The notes beneath the pieces are model-generated. The model was not told the origin of the DNA, did no database searches, and was given only the letters and a program-made list of their open reading frames with translations. From positions 1 through 64,000 of the forward strand of contig NZ_JAGTAR010000031.1 in the NCBI RefSeq assembly GCF_018156225.1: a stretch of 64,000 nucleotides of DNA, read 5' to 3'. The DNA comes from Carboxylicivirga sediminis (GTDB taxonomy: Bacteria; Bacteroidota; Bacteroidia; Bacteroidales; Marinilabiliaceae). The position numbers and the translations under genes were made by a program. Shown in pieces: positions 34,565 to 43,712 of the stretch; positions within the stretch are counted from its first letter, which is position 1, and each line of letters begins with the position of its first letter.

Positions 34565-37500
34565 CTAGGCCTTCATTACATGAATGGCTGTGGTTATTTC
34601 ATCATCAATCTCAACGGTTGTAACACCATCGTTATTGCATGTATCAACCAATTTAACTTCTACAGCGAGTGTTTGTGCACCAATGTACTCAGCATGCTTT
34701 TCCACTGCGCTATTGATTGCGTCATGCTTTTGAATTTGCAATTTGATTTTATCTGTTACATCAAATCCAGAATCTTTGCGCAGGTTCTGAATGCGATTGA
34801 CAAACTCACGGGCAATCCCTTCTTCACGCAGCTCATCTGTTACATTAATATCCAATGCAACCGTGATTTTGCCCTCATTAGTCACTAACCAACCCGGAAT
34901 ATCTTCAGATAATATCTCAACATCTTCAAGTGTAAGAACGATGGATTGTCCATTGACATCCAATGTAAATTGTTCTTCTTTCTCGAAGATAGCAATTTCT
35001 TCCTGACCCATGGCATTTATAGCCCCTGAAATTACCTTCATATTTTTACCATGCTTAGGTCCAAGGGTTTTAAAATTAGGCTTAATCTTCTTCACTAATA
35101 CACCCGATGAATCTTTCAGGAACTCCATCTCCTTCACATTCACTTCAGTAAGCACTAAATCTTTGATAGCCTCCAACTGATGCTCAAAGGTTTCATCTAA
35201 AATTGGAATCATCACCTTACCTAAAGGCTGACGTACTTTCAGATTCACCTTACGACGCAGACTCAATACCATTGAAGAGATAGACTGCGCATACTCCATA
35301 CGCTCCTCAAGTGCTTTATCAATCAGCTTCTCATCAAATTTCGGAAACTCAGCCAGGTGAACGGATACATCGGTATACCTACCTGAAACCTTATTTAAAT
35401 CAGCAAATAACTGGTCGGTAAAGAACGGAGCAATAGGAGCTGATAGCAGCGCCACTGTTTCCAAACAAGCATATAGCGTCTGGTAGGCAGCCAATTTATC
35501 TTCGTTCATTTCACCACCCCAGAAACGCTTACGATTCAAACGCACATACCAGTTACTCAGGTTCTCCATCACAAAATCCTGAATGGCACGGCCAGCACGC
35601 GTCGGCTCATAGCTTTCGTAACTGTCGTTTACTTCTTTAATCAGTGAGTTAAGTAAAGACATGATCCAGCGATCAATCTCTGAGCGTTTCTCAATTGGCA
35701 CCAAAGCCTCCTGGCCGGTAAATCCATCGATATTGGCATACAGGGCAAAGAATGAATAGGTATTATACAATGTTCCGAAGAACTTACGCTTCACCTCATC
35801 CACACCTGAGATATCAAACTTCAGATTATCCCATGGCTGTGCGTTGGTAATCATGTACCAGCGCAATGGATCAGAACCATACTGCTCAATTACCTCGAAT
35901 GGATCTACGCCATTACCAAGGCGCTTCGACATCTTATTGCCATTCTTATCCAGAACCAGACCGTTTGAGATAATATTTTTAAAGGCCACCGAATCGAATA
36001 ACATAGTGGCAATAGCATGCAAGGTAAAGAACCAGCCTCTTGTCTGGTCAACACCTTCGGCAATAAAGTCCGCAGGATATACTTCATTGAAGCCTTCTTT
36101 GTTTTCAAATGGATAATGCATTTGAGCATAAGGCATGGCACCCGAATCAAACCATACATCAATCAGGTCCGACTCGCGATACATAGGCTGCCCACTATCG
36201 GATGACAGGATAATATCATCTACATGGTGGCGGTGCAAATCAATCTTTTCGTAATTCTCTTTTGAATTATCACCCACCTCAAAACCTTCAAACGGATTTT
36301 TATCCATCAGACCGGCTTCTACGGCCTTATTTATTTCATTCATCAGCTCTTCTACAGAGCCAATACATTTTTCTTCTGTTCCATCCTCTGTCTTCCAGAT
36401 AGGTAGCGGCGTTCCCCAATAGCGCGAACGGCTAAGGTTCCAGTCCACCAAATTCTCCAGCCACTTGCCGAAACGACCTGTACCTGTTGATGCAGGTTTC
36501 CAGTTGATGGTCTTGTTTAATTCAATCATGCGCTCGCGCACCGCTGTGGTTTTAATAAACCAGCTATCCAGTGGGTAGTACAATACCGGCTTATCGGTAC
36601 GCCAGCAATGCGGATAGTTGTGAACGTGCTTCTCTACCTTGAAAGCCTTGTTCTCTTTCTTCAGCATCACCGATAAATCCACATCAAGGGTAGCATCTTC
36701 CTCGGTTAATGAAGGATCATAAGCATTCTTCACAAAACGACCGGCATACTCACCATAAACTTCAGTGTTTACAAACCTGGCGACAAAATCAGCATCCAGA
36801 TCTTCAATTTTGAAGAACTTACCACTTTTATCAACCATCGGCTGACGTTTACCTTCTTTATCAATTAAGATGAGCGGCGCAATGCCAGCTACTTTAGCCA
36901 CACGGTCATCATCAGCACCAAAGGTAGGTGCGATATGCACGATACCTGTTCCATCTTCTGTGGTTACATAGTCACCCAGAATAACGCGGAAAGCATCACC
37001 ATCAGGCTTCACCCATGGCATCAGCTGCTCGTAGCGAACACCTTCCAAATCGGTTCCTACATACTCGGCCACCACCTTAAACGGTATCTTTTTATCACCT
37101 GGCTGATAAGCATCAAATTCCAGTTCAGCATTCTTAGGGTTAAAATAGTTATTCACCAATGACTTGGCAACAATAACTGAAACAGGCAACCCGGTATAAG
37201 GATTGTATGATTTAACTTTTACATATTCGATTTTCGGCCCAACAGCCAGTGCAGTGTTAGAAGGCAAGGTCCACGGCGTAGTAGTCCAGGCCAGGAAGCT
37301 TAGCGCCTCATCGTTATCAAATAGCTTTTCAGAAGCCTCGTTACGCACAATTTTAAATTGCGCCGTACAGGTAGTATCCTTCACATCGCGGTAACACCCT
37401 GGCTGGTTCAGCTCGTGGGTACTTAATCCGGTACCTGCAGCAGGCGAATAGGGCTGTATAGTATAGCCTTTGTACAACATGCCTTTTTTGTACAACTCTT

Positions 37501-37999
37501 TCAGCAGCCACCAAAGGGTTTCAATATATCGGTTATCGTAGGTAATGTATGGATCATCCATATCCACCCAATAGCCCATTTTATGTGTTAAGTCTTCCCA
37601 CAAATCAGTGTATTTCATCACATCTTTGCGACAGGCTTCGTTATATTCGGCAACAGAAATACTCTTTCCAATATCTTCTTTGGTAATACCCAAGGCCTTT
37701 TCAACGCCCAGCTCAACCGGTAAGCCGTGTGTATCCCAACCGGCTTTACGTTTCACCAGGTAACCCTGCTGCGTTTTAAAACGGCAAAATATATCTTTAA
37801 TGGTTCGCGCCATTACGTGGTGAATACCAGGAATACCATTGGCTGAAGGCGGCCCTTCGTAGAATACGAACGTTGGTTTACCTTCTCTGGTCGTAATACT
37901 CTTCTCAAATGCTCCGTTTTCTTCCCAGGTCTTCAGAACATCCTTGTTCACCTGCGACAGATTCAATCCTTTATATTCCGGAAATTTTGCGCTCATCAA
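34565..37999 (-). CDS. ileS: isoleucyl-tRNA synthetase, long (type 2) form
   Basis: A 1144 aa class I synthetase charging tRNA-Ile. The HIGH-type motif is in 'PPSANGIPGIHHVMARTIKD', the editing domain contains 'AWTTTPWTLPSNTALAVG', and the lysine motif is 'KMSKRLGNG'. The length and the C-terminal part, with 'LRKDSGFDVTDKIKL' and no zinc-finger tail, are those of the eukaryote-like type 2 group, which is common in Bacteroidota. That group is known to include mupirocin-insensitive enzymes. A good promoter lies 33-64 bases upstream. The gene heads the ileS, DksA-like, lspA run. Confidence 0.96.
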   Translation of the reverse strand: MMSAKFPEYKGLNLSQVNKDVLKTWEENGAFEKSITTREGKPTFVFYEGPPSANGIPGIHHVMARTIKDIFCRFKTQQGYLVKRKAGWDTHGLPVELGVEKALGITKEDIGKSISVAEYNEACRKDVMKYTDLWEDLTHKMGYWVDMDDPYITYDNRYIETLWWLLKELYKKGMLYKGYTIQPYSPAAGTGLSTHELNQPGCYRDVKDTTCTAQFKIVRNEASEKLFDNDEALSFLAWTTTPWTLPSNTALAVGPKIEYVKVKSYNPYTGLPVSVIVAKSLVNNYFNPKNAELEFDAYQPGDKKIPFKVVAEYVGTDLEGVRYEQLMPWVKPDGDAFRVILGDYVTTEDGTGIVHIAPTFGADDDRVAKVAGIAPLILIDKEGKRQPMVDKSGKFFKIEDLDADFVARFVNTEVYGEYAGRFVKNAYDPSLTEEDATLDVDLSVMLKKENKAFKVEKHVHNYPHCWRTDKPVLYYPLDSWFIKTTAVRERMIELNKTINWKPASTGTGRFGKWLENLVDWNLSRSRYWGTPLPIWKTEDGTEEKCIGSVEELMNEINKAVEAGLMDKNPFEGFEVGDNSKENYEKIDLHRHHVDDIILSSDSGQPMYRESDLIDVWFDSGAMPYAQMHYPFENKEGFNEVYPADFIAEGVDQTRGWFFTLHAIATMLFDSVAFKNIISNGLVLDKNGNKMSKRLGNGVDPFEVIEQYGSDPLRWYMITNAQPWDNLKFDISGVDEVKRKFFGTLYNTYSFFALYANIDGFTGQEALVPIEKRSEIDRWIMSLLNSLIKEVNDSYESYEPTRAGRAIQDFVMENLSNWYVRLNRKRFWGGEMNEDKLAAYQTLYACLETVALLSAPIAPFFTDQLFADLNKVSGRYTDVSVHLAEFPKFDEKLIDKALEERMEYAQSISSMVLSLRRKVNLKVRQPLGKVMIPILDETFEHQLEAIKDLVLTEVNVKEMEFLKDSSGVLVKKIKPNFKTLGPKHGKNMKVISGAINAMGQEEIAIFEKEEQFTLDVNGQSIVLTLEDVEILSEDIPGWLVTNEGKITVALDINVTDELREEGIAREFVNRIQNLRKDSGFDVTDKIKLQIQKHDAINSAVEKHAEYIGAQTLAVEVKLVDTCNNDGVTTVEIDDEITTAIHVMKA

Positions 38000-38031
38000 T
38001 TCAATATTTTACCCTAATTTTAAAAAGTTTA

Positions 38032-38063
38032 CAAATATAGATGTTGGTGCAGTGAAAAACAAA
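38032..38063 (-). promoter_or_regulatory. promoter of ileS
   Basis: On the minus strand TTTG (38060-38063) is followed after 20 bases by TATATTTG (38032-38039), matching the Bacteroidota vegetative consensus TTTG-N19/20-TAnnTTTG. It lies just upstream of the ileS start at 37999. Confidence 0.6.
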
Positions 38064-38154
38064 TGATTCATACCACATAACGCATCAATTTACCCTTTCT
38101 TTTACTCACTATAAATAAGCCTTCTAAAAGACAAATGCGGATATTCTTCATCAA

Positions 38155-38180
38155 TTGCATTAACTTTTTATTTACTTTTG
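38155..38180 (+). promoter_or_regulatory. possible promoter of the DUF5020-permease pair
   Basis: TACTTTTG (38173-38180) matches the TAnnTTTG element and lies 42 bases before the start at 38223. The only upstream TTG (38155-38157) is 15 bases away, closer than usual, so the -33 part is doubtful. Confidence 0.35.
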
Positions 38181-38222
38181 CGCCATCAATAACTAGTATA
38201 AACTATTAATTACACATCACTT

Positions 38223-38924
38223 ATGAAAAGAATTCTATTTTCATTGATGGCCGCTATGGCATTTGGAGCTGTTGTAAAAGCTCAAAACCTGCAAGTTCAC
38301 TATGACTTTGGTAAGGAAAGAAAAATGATTACAACCACACTGGAAATGTTTAAACCAGACAAGTATGGTAGTACCTTTTTCTTTGTTGATATGGATTACA
38401 GCAACGATGATATTCGTGGCACTGAAAATGGCATTTCATTAGGTTATTGGGAGATTGCCCGTAGCTTTAAGTGGAAAGATACGCAAAAATTCGAACCTCG
38501 CGTTGAGTTTAATAGTGGAGGTGCATGGTTTGGTCCTATCAACAATGCGTGGCTAGTGGGTGGCCAGTACACATTTAACAACGCCGACTTTAGCAGAATA
38601 CTTACACTTCAAGCTAATGCCAAGCATATTAAAGATGGTAAAATCAACGATGATTTTTCTACCGAGAACCTAATGAGCTTCCAATTAACTGCTGTGTGGA
38701 TTGTTCAACTAATGGAAGGAAAACTATCCTTGATGGGCTTTGCTGATTTTTGGAGAGAAGACACCTATTTCGGCGATAAGAAATTCAGATTCCTTACTGA
38801 ACCACAAATCTGGTATAATACCTGTAAAAACTTCTCATTTGGTGGCGAGATCGAGATGAGCAACAACTTTGTTGAAGACGGATTTCAGGTTAACCCTACC
38901 CTGGCTGTTAAGTGGACATTCTAA
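38223..38924 (+). CDS. DUF5020 outer-membrane barrel protein (Tsx-like candidate)
   Basis: A 233 aa exported protein. The signal peptide is 'LFSLMAAMAFGAVVKAQ', with cleavage probably after 'VKA'. The mature part is rich in alternating beta strands with aromatic residues and ends 'PTLAVKWTF', an outer-membrane barrel C-terminus with terminal Phe. 'HYDFGKERKMITTTLEMFKPD' and 'TFFFVDMDY' are typical of DUF5020. The family resembles the nucleoside channel Tsx in layout. The next gene, 16 bases on, is a nucleobase permease, so I infer uptake of nucleobases or nucleosides across the outer membrane. Transport has not been shown from sequence. Confidence 0.72.
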   Translation: MKRILFSLMAAMAFGAVVKAQNLQVHYDFGKERKMITTTLEMFKPDKYGSTFFFVDMDYSNDDIRGTENGISLGYWEIARSFKWKDTQKFEPRVEFNSGGAWFGPINNAWLVGGQYTFNNADFSRILTLQANAKHIKDGKINDDFSTENLMSFQLTAVWIVQLMEGKLSLMGFADFWREDTYFGDKKFRFLTEPQIWYNTCKNFSFGGEIEMSNNFVEDGFQVNPTLAVKWTF

Positions 38925-38940
38925 TTAATACAACAATATC

Positions 38941-40242
38941 ATGTTAGAGAAATTCTTCAAACTATCAGAAAATAAAACCACTGTCAAAACAGAGATCGTT
39001 GCCGGTATCACTACGTTTATGACAATGGCCTACATCCTGGCTGTTAACCCCGATATTCTTTCGGCTACAGGCATGGATAAAGGTGCCTTATTTACCGCCA
39101 CAGCAATTTCGGCTGCCATTGGCACCTTAGTTATGGCACTGTGGGCTAAATTACCATTTGCCCTGGCTCCAGGCATGGGCCTGAACGCTTTCTTCGCCTT
39201 TGGTGTATGCATTGGTATGGGCATGTCGTGGCAATTTGCATTAACAGCTGTATTCCTCGAAGGTATCCTGTTTATTTTAATGACCGTATTCAATATACGT
39301 GAGTTAATTATCAATGCGATTCCTGGCAGTATCAAAAACGCCATTTCGGTAGGTATTGGTTTATTCATTGCTTTTATTGGTATGAAAAATGCGGGTATCA
39401 TTGTTGCACACGACGCCACCTTTGTTCACTTAGGTGATATGAAGAGTGGTGCTGTATTACTGGCATTGGGCGGCATTGTTATTACTGGCGTATTGCTGGC
39501 ACTAAAGGTAAAAGGAGCCCTGTTAATTGGCATGGTAGCTACCACAGTAGTTGGCTTACCATTAGGCGTAACTCAGTTGCCACACTTCGATTTCTCAGTA
39601 CCTTCTATCTCTTCAATTGCCTGGCAGTTTGACTGGAGCTGGCTGAATAACCCGGAAGGCATCTTCACCATGATTACTGTACTTTTCACTTTCCTTTTTG
39701 TGGATATGTTTGATACGGTAGGTACCTTAATCGGTGTGTCGACCAAAGCAAAAATGATTAATGAAGACGGCCGCATACCAAATGTGAAGCAGGCACTGAT
39801 GGCTGACTCTATTGGTACTACCGTAGGAGCTGCCTTAGGTACTTCAACGGTTACAACATATGTGGAGTCTGCAGCAGGTGTTGCCGAAGGTGGACGCACC
39901 GGCTTAACAGCGTTAACAACGGCTGTATTATTTATTTTCGCATTGTTCCTGTCGCCATTATTCCTGATGATTCCGGCAGCTGCAACTGCACCTGCATTGG
40001 TGTTGGTAGGTGTAATGATGATGACACCTATTCAGAATCTGGATTTAGATGACTTTACTGAATCTATTCCTGCGTTCTTCACATTAGTGATGATGCCACT
40101 AACCTTCTCTATTGCCGAAGGTATTGTATTTGGTATCCTCTCGTATGTGATTTTGAAATTACTGACCGGTAAATTCAAGGATATTTCAATCATCAGTTAC
40201 ATTCTGGCTGTGTTATTCATCATGAAGTTTATTTTCATGTAA
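38941..40242 (+). CDS. NCS2-family purine permease (AzgA-like)
   Basis: A 433 aa permease with about 13 hydrophobic segments. 'TVKTEIVAGITTFMTMAYI' near the N-terminus, 'PGMGLNAFFAF', 'FLFVDMFDTVGTLIGV' and 'GTSTVTTYVESAAGVAEGGRTGLTAL' are the signatures of the AzgA/PbuG branch, which takes up adenine, guanine or hypoxanthine with protons. It follows the DUF5020 gene and is ended by a strong hairpin terminator at 40265-40297. Which purine is moved cannot be told. Confidence 0.9.
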   Translation: MLEKFFKLSENKTTVKTEIVAGITTFMTMAYILAVNPDILSATGMDKGALFTATAISAAIGTLVMALWAKLPFALAPGMGLNAFFAFGVCIGMGMSWQFALTAVFLEGILFILMTVFNIRELIINAIPGSIKNAISVGIGLFIAFIGMKNAGIIVAHDATFVHLGDMKSGAVLLALGGIVITGVLLALKVKGALLIGMVATTVVGLPLGVTQLPHFDFSVPSISSIAWQFDWSWLNNPEGIFTMITVLFTFLFVDMFDTVGTLIGVSTKAKMINEDGRIPNVKQALMADSIGTTVGAALGTSTVTTYVESAAGVAEGGRTGLTALTTAVLFIFALFLSPLFLMIPAAATAPALVLVGVMMMTPIQNLDLDDFTESIPAFFTLVMMPLTFSIAEGIVFGILSYVILKLLTGKFKDISIISYILAVLFIMKFIFM

Positions 40243-40264
40243 CGATTGATAGTCAAAATACTTC

Positions 40265-40297
40265 AAAGAGGCCTTTCGAAAGATTGGCCTTTTTTTG
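40265..40297 (+). terminator. terminator of the permease operon
   Basis: AAAGAGGCC (40265-40273) pairs with GGCCTTTTT (40286-40294) through nine pairs, one of them a wobble. The loop is 12 bases, and the right arm runs into a T-tract. It begins 23 bases after the permease stop. Confidence 0.7.
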
Positions 40298-40308
40298 TCC
40301 ATAAACAT

Positions 40309-40540
40309 CTCCGGTCGATACTATACCCCTTCCCGTCGCGCAAGCAGAGCTTACGGTCACGTAATTTCCCTCTCCGGTCGGTAACATACCCCTTCCGGTC
40401 ACGTAAGCAGGGCTTCCGGTCGCGTAACTTCTATCTCCGGTCGGTAATATACCCCTTCCGGTCGCGTAAGCAGGGCTTCCGGTCGCATAACTTCTATCTC
40501 TGGTCAGCGCTATACCCCCTTCCGCTTGCGCAATTAGAGC
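40309..40540. repeat. tandem repeat: 21-base subunits in 63-base units
   Basis: Eleven consecutive 21-base subunits start at 40309 and follow the pattern a-b-c-a-b-c-a-b-c-a-b. Type a is CTCCGGTCGGTAATATACCCC-like, type b TTCCGGTCGCGTAAGCAGGGC-like and type c TTCCGGTCGCGTAACTTCTAT-like, so the higher-order unit is 63 bases. All share a YTCCGGTC core. The middle copies are nearly identical and the outer ones decay, with one extra base in the last. The array lies between the facing terminators of two convergent genes. Because 63 is a multiple of three, it leaves an accidental open frame. Confidence 0.88.
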
Positions 40541-40639
40541 TTCTTATGTCTTACCATCCCTTCCTAAACTGTTACAAAAGGCTTGTTGGTCCTTACATTG
40601 GGTTCTTTGGATATTAGAATGAGCTTCTGGAATTGGACT

Positions 40640-40670
40640 AAAAAAAAACAGCCACCAAAGGCAGCTGTTT
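40640..40670 (-). terminator. terminator of the MFS gene
   Basis: On the minus strand AAACAGC and GCTGTTT (40664-40670 and 40648-40654 on the plus strand) pair around a short loop with extra GCC/GGT pairs. A run of nine T follows. It lies about 27 bases after the MFS stop. Confidence 0.65.
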
Positions 40671-40696
40671 CTATATCATTTAAGGCATTTAAAAAA

Positions 40697-42136
40697 CTAC
40701 GCCATATTTGGTTTTTCAAGACCGTAACCACTCTTCTTATCCTGACGTTTAAGCATTATTGCCAGGAATAATGCGGCGATTGTCAGACCTACAAAAATCA
40801 ACCAGGTGTTAGTATAGTCATAGTTTGGTAAATCACCGGCAATTCGCATTTCGGTAATTTTATCACCCACCTCTGAGGCACTCAAACCTTGTGCTTTAAG
40901 ACTTTCACGAGCGGCATCCAATTTATCCGATACGCCCGGATTCATAATATCCAGTACTTTACCCACAAGGATAGGAATTCCCATCAATCCAATATTCTGA
41001 ATAAAGAAGATTAAAGCATAAGAGGTTCCCAGGTAACGATCTTCAACAATTTTTGGTACTGAAGGCCACATTGCCGAAGGCACCAATGAAAAACCAATAC
41101 CCAGAACGATTACCGCCAGGTAAGCAAATCCAACTGTATCTAAGGATGGTGTCCAGTAAATTAAATGCACAACAATCAGAAGAATGGCGCCAAGAATCAT
41201 GATAGATGCCCCTTTTCCTTTACGGTCGTACAAGGTTCCGAAAACAGGCGTTAACAGCATTGTTCCAATCGGCAACCATCCAGGAATGTCACCAGCTTTA
41301 GCTGGATCAACGCCGTACTTATTAACCATTAAATCGGGCCCGTATTTGTAGAATGGGAATACAGCAGAGTAAAACAATAAACATAACAATGCGATGTACC
41401 AGAAACCAGGGTTTTTGATGATATGCCCGATATCTGAAATTTTAAAGTCATCTGATGAATCCGACTCTGATGCTACAGCTTCACCTTCCTTATCATACTT
41501 AGCATCCATCATAGCATAAACTAAGAAAAGAATTAAGCCAACCAGCAACAGGATAGCTGCAAACATAATAGGTGTTGGAATATCCATGGCTGCAGCAATA
41601 CGAGGAGAGCCAAATAGTGCCAAAGCAGAACCCAGACGGGCCGAAGCCATTTCAAGCCCCATTGATAATGCCAGCTCCTTACCTTTAAACCACTTAACTA
41701 ATATTTTAGAAACAGTAATTCCTGCTGTTTCAGCTCCTACACAGAAGATAGCGAAACCTGACGCAGCCAGAAAAACTTGCGATGGTATACCTAAAATGTC
41801 TCCACCTGGTTCGGCAATAAATGCATAATATTTAAGAGCAGCACCGCCCAACATTACAATACCTGAGGTGATAGCGGTAAAACGGATACCCATTTTATCC
41901 AAAATAATACCACCAAGAATTAACATCCCGGCAAATACATTGAGGTAGCCCTGAGCCCCGGTTACAATTCCCCATTGAGAGTTATCCCAACCGTAGGCAT
42001 TTTGAACCATTGTCTTAAGAGGAGATAAAATCTCCATAAAAAGATAGGCTGTTAGCATCGCCAACGATACTAAAATAAGCACGACCCACCTTGCCGTTTT
42101 AGAGTCGCGTAAACTGCTCTTTATAGCTTCTGTCAT
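40697..42136 (-). CDS. MFS transporter, substrate unknown
   Basis: A 479 aa major facilitator with twelve predicted helices in two halves, joined by an acidic loop 'KEGEAVASESDSSDD' at about residues 220-235. The MFS motif between helices 2 and 3 is 'GGIILDKMGIRFT', and it is repeated in the second half as 'FGTLYDRKGKG'. A cytoplasmic C-terminus has 'KRQDKKSGYG'. The pattern is that of anion or organic acid transporters (nitrate/oxalate-type relatives), but I cannot name the substrate. It is a single gene with its own terminator. Confidence 0.82.
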   Translation of the reverse strand: MTEAIKSSLRDSKTARWVVLILVSLAMLTAYLFMEILSPLKTMVQNAYGWDNSQWGIVTGAQGYLNVFAGMLILGGIILDKMGIRFTAITSGIVMLGGAALKYYAFIAEPGGDILGIPSQVFLAASGFAIFCVGAETAGITVSKILVKWFKGKELALSMGLEMASARLGSALALFGSPRIAAAMDIPTPIMFAAILLLVGLILFLVYAMMDAKYDKEGEAVASESDSSDDFKISDIGHIIKNPGFWYIALLCLLFYSAVFPFYKYGPDLMVNKYGVDPAKAGDIPGWLPIGTMLLTPVFGTLYDRKGKGASIMILGAILLIVVHLIYWTPSLDTVGFAYLAVIVLGIGFSLVPSAMWPSVPKIVEDRYLGTSYALIFFIQNIGLMGIPILVGKVLDIMNPGVSDKLDAARESLKAQGLSASEVGDKITEMRIAGDLPNYDYTNTWLIFVGLTIAALFLAIMLKRQDKKSGYGLEKPNMA

Positions 42137-42160
42137 TTTGATTATAGTTAGTTATACGAA

Positions 42161-42197
42161 CAAAAAAGAATAGCCACAACTTATATTGCAGCTATTC
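42161..42197 (-). terminator. terminator of pepD
   Basis: GAATAGC (42168-42174) and GCTATTC (42191-42197) form a 7-bp stem with a 16-base loop. On the minus strand the stem is followed by TTTTTTG. It lies just after the pepD stop codon. Confidence 0.62.
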
Positions 42198-42212
42198 CTA
42201 TAGATTTATTAA

Positions 42213-43676
42213 TTACTTTTTAACCGGTACATTTTTGAGGGTTTCCACCAGGTAATCCCAGAACAAAGAAACGGTCTCAATATTCACCTTCTCATCAGGT
42301 GAGTGAGGATAACGAATGGTTGGTCCGAACGAAATCATGTCCCAGTGCGGATAGGCACTACCCAAGATACCACACTCTAGTCCGGCATGGATAGCCTTTA
42401 TTTCCGGCACTTTTCCCCATTTATTATTATACACTTCCTGCATGGTTTTCAGGATTGGTGAATCCATATTGGGTTTCCAACCAGGGTACTGACCACCGAA
42501 AGATACCTCGGCACCAGCCAAACGGAAAACACTCTCCATTTTCGACTCCAGCTCTTCAATAGCGGTATTCACCGAGCTTCTCATCAAACATTTAACATCA
42601 ATAACGCCATTGGCTGATTTTACGATTGCCAGATTCGTTGATGTTTCAACCAGACCTTCCATATCGGTGCTCATGCGCATAACGCCATTAGGCGCCGCGA
42701 TAACGCCATTAATCAGGTCATCTTGTGTGAGCTCATCTATCAAAGTAGCCGGCAAGTCTGATTTTTCGGCAGTAAATGACAAGTTTGGCTCTACGTTGCC
42801 AAACTCGGCCTTATACATATCTTCAAATTCCTCCAGGCTTTCAACAAAGTCATCTGCATTTTCGGCAGGCACAGTAATCACTGCAAAAGCCTCGCGTGGG
42901 ATAGCATTACGCAAGCTACCACCATCGATTGAAGCCAGACGTGCATCTAAATTAGCTACAGCATACTTAATGAAGCGGAACATCAGGATATTGGCATTAC
43001 CACGTCCGATATTGATATCAAGACCTGAGTGACCGCCTTTCAGGCCAGTAATAGCCATTCGGAAAGCTACAGAATCAGCAGGTACCTCAGACTCAGTATA
43101 GTTAAATTTGATGTTGGCATCTGAACCACCGGCACAACCTACGTACAATTCACCTTCGTCTTCTGAGTCCATATTCAAAAGGATATCGCCTTCAAGCAAT
43201 CCCGACTTTAGTCCGTTAGCACCAGTCATACCAGCTTCTTCATCCATGGTAATCAATGCCTCAACCGGTCCGTGCTCCAAATCTGTTGCCTGCAGCACAG
43301 CCATTGCAGCTGCCACACCAATGCCATTATCAGCCCCCAATGTAGTACCATTGGCTGTCACCCAGCCATCCTCGATATATGTTTCAATAGGATCGGTTTC
43401 GAAGTTGTGCACTTTATCACTATTCTTCTGTGGCACCATATCGATATGACTCTGCAGAATAACGCCCATTCTATCTTCATAACCAGGTGTGGCTGGCTTA
43501 CGAATAATTACATTACCTACCTCATCACGGATAGTGGTAAAACCAAGCGATTTTCCAAATTCTTCAATAAAGTCAATGGCTTTACCTTCTTTTTTTGAAG
43601 GACGTGGTATTTGTGTTAGTTTATAGAAATTTTCCCATAGCCCCTGGGGAGATAATTTAGCTATTTCGTCGTTCAT
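42213..43676 (-). CDS. pepD: aminoacyl-histidine dipeptidase (M20 family)
   Basis: A 487 aa cytosolic metallopeptidase that splits dipeptides such as carnosine-like Xaa-His. The M20 metal ligands are visible: His in 'QSHIDMVPQ', Asp in 'LGADNGIGVA', the Glu pair in 'TMDEEAGMTGA', Asp in 'LNMDSEDEGELYVG' and a final His in 'GPTIRYPHSPDE'. The dimerisation (lid) domain is at about residues 205-385. The length and motifs match PepD/PepV-type dipeptidases. It is preceded by a DUF4831 lipoprotein gene 36 bases upstream and followed by a terminator. Confidence 0.93.
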   Translation of the reverse strand: MNDEIAKLSPQGLWENFYKLTQIPRPSKKEGKAIDFIEEFGKSLGFTTIRDEVGNVIIRKPATPGYEDRMGVILQSHIDMVPQKNSDKVHNFETDPIETYIEDGWVTANGTTLGADNGIGVAAAMAVLQATDLEHGPVEALITMDEEAGMTGANGLKSGLLEGDILLNMDSEDEGELYVGCAGGSDANIKFNYTESEVPADSVAFRMAITGLKGGHSGLDINIGRGNANILMFRFIKYAVANLDARLASIDGGSLRNAIPREAFAVITVPAENADDFVESLEEFEDMYKAEFGNVEPNLSFTAEKSDLPATLIDELTQDDLINGVIAAPNGVMRMSTDMEGLVETSTNLAIVKSANGVIDVKCLMRSSVNTAIEELESKMESVFRLAGAEVSFGGQYPGWKPNMDSPILKTMQEVYNNKWGKVPEIKAIHAGLECGILGSAYPHWDMISFGPTIRYPHSPDEKVNIETVSLFWDYLVETLKNVPVKK

Positions 43677-43712
43677 AACTTATTGTTTATAAAAGGGATT
43701 ATTTTAATGTTA

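Noticed and set aside
39030-39899. Minus-strand open frames opposite the NCS2 permease
   Set aside because: They are shadows of a GC-richer membrane protein gene and show no family pattern.
40309-40540. CRISPR array
   Set aside because: The repeats are directly joined 21-base subunits with no unique spacers, and no cas gene is near.
40246-40617. Open frame of 123 codons over the tandem repeat
   Set aside because: The frame is open only because the repeat period of 63 is a multiple of three. It starts right behind the permease stop, crosses that gene's terminator, and the residues simply mirror the repeat.
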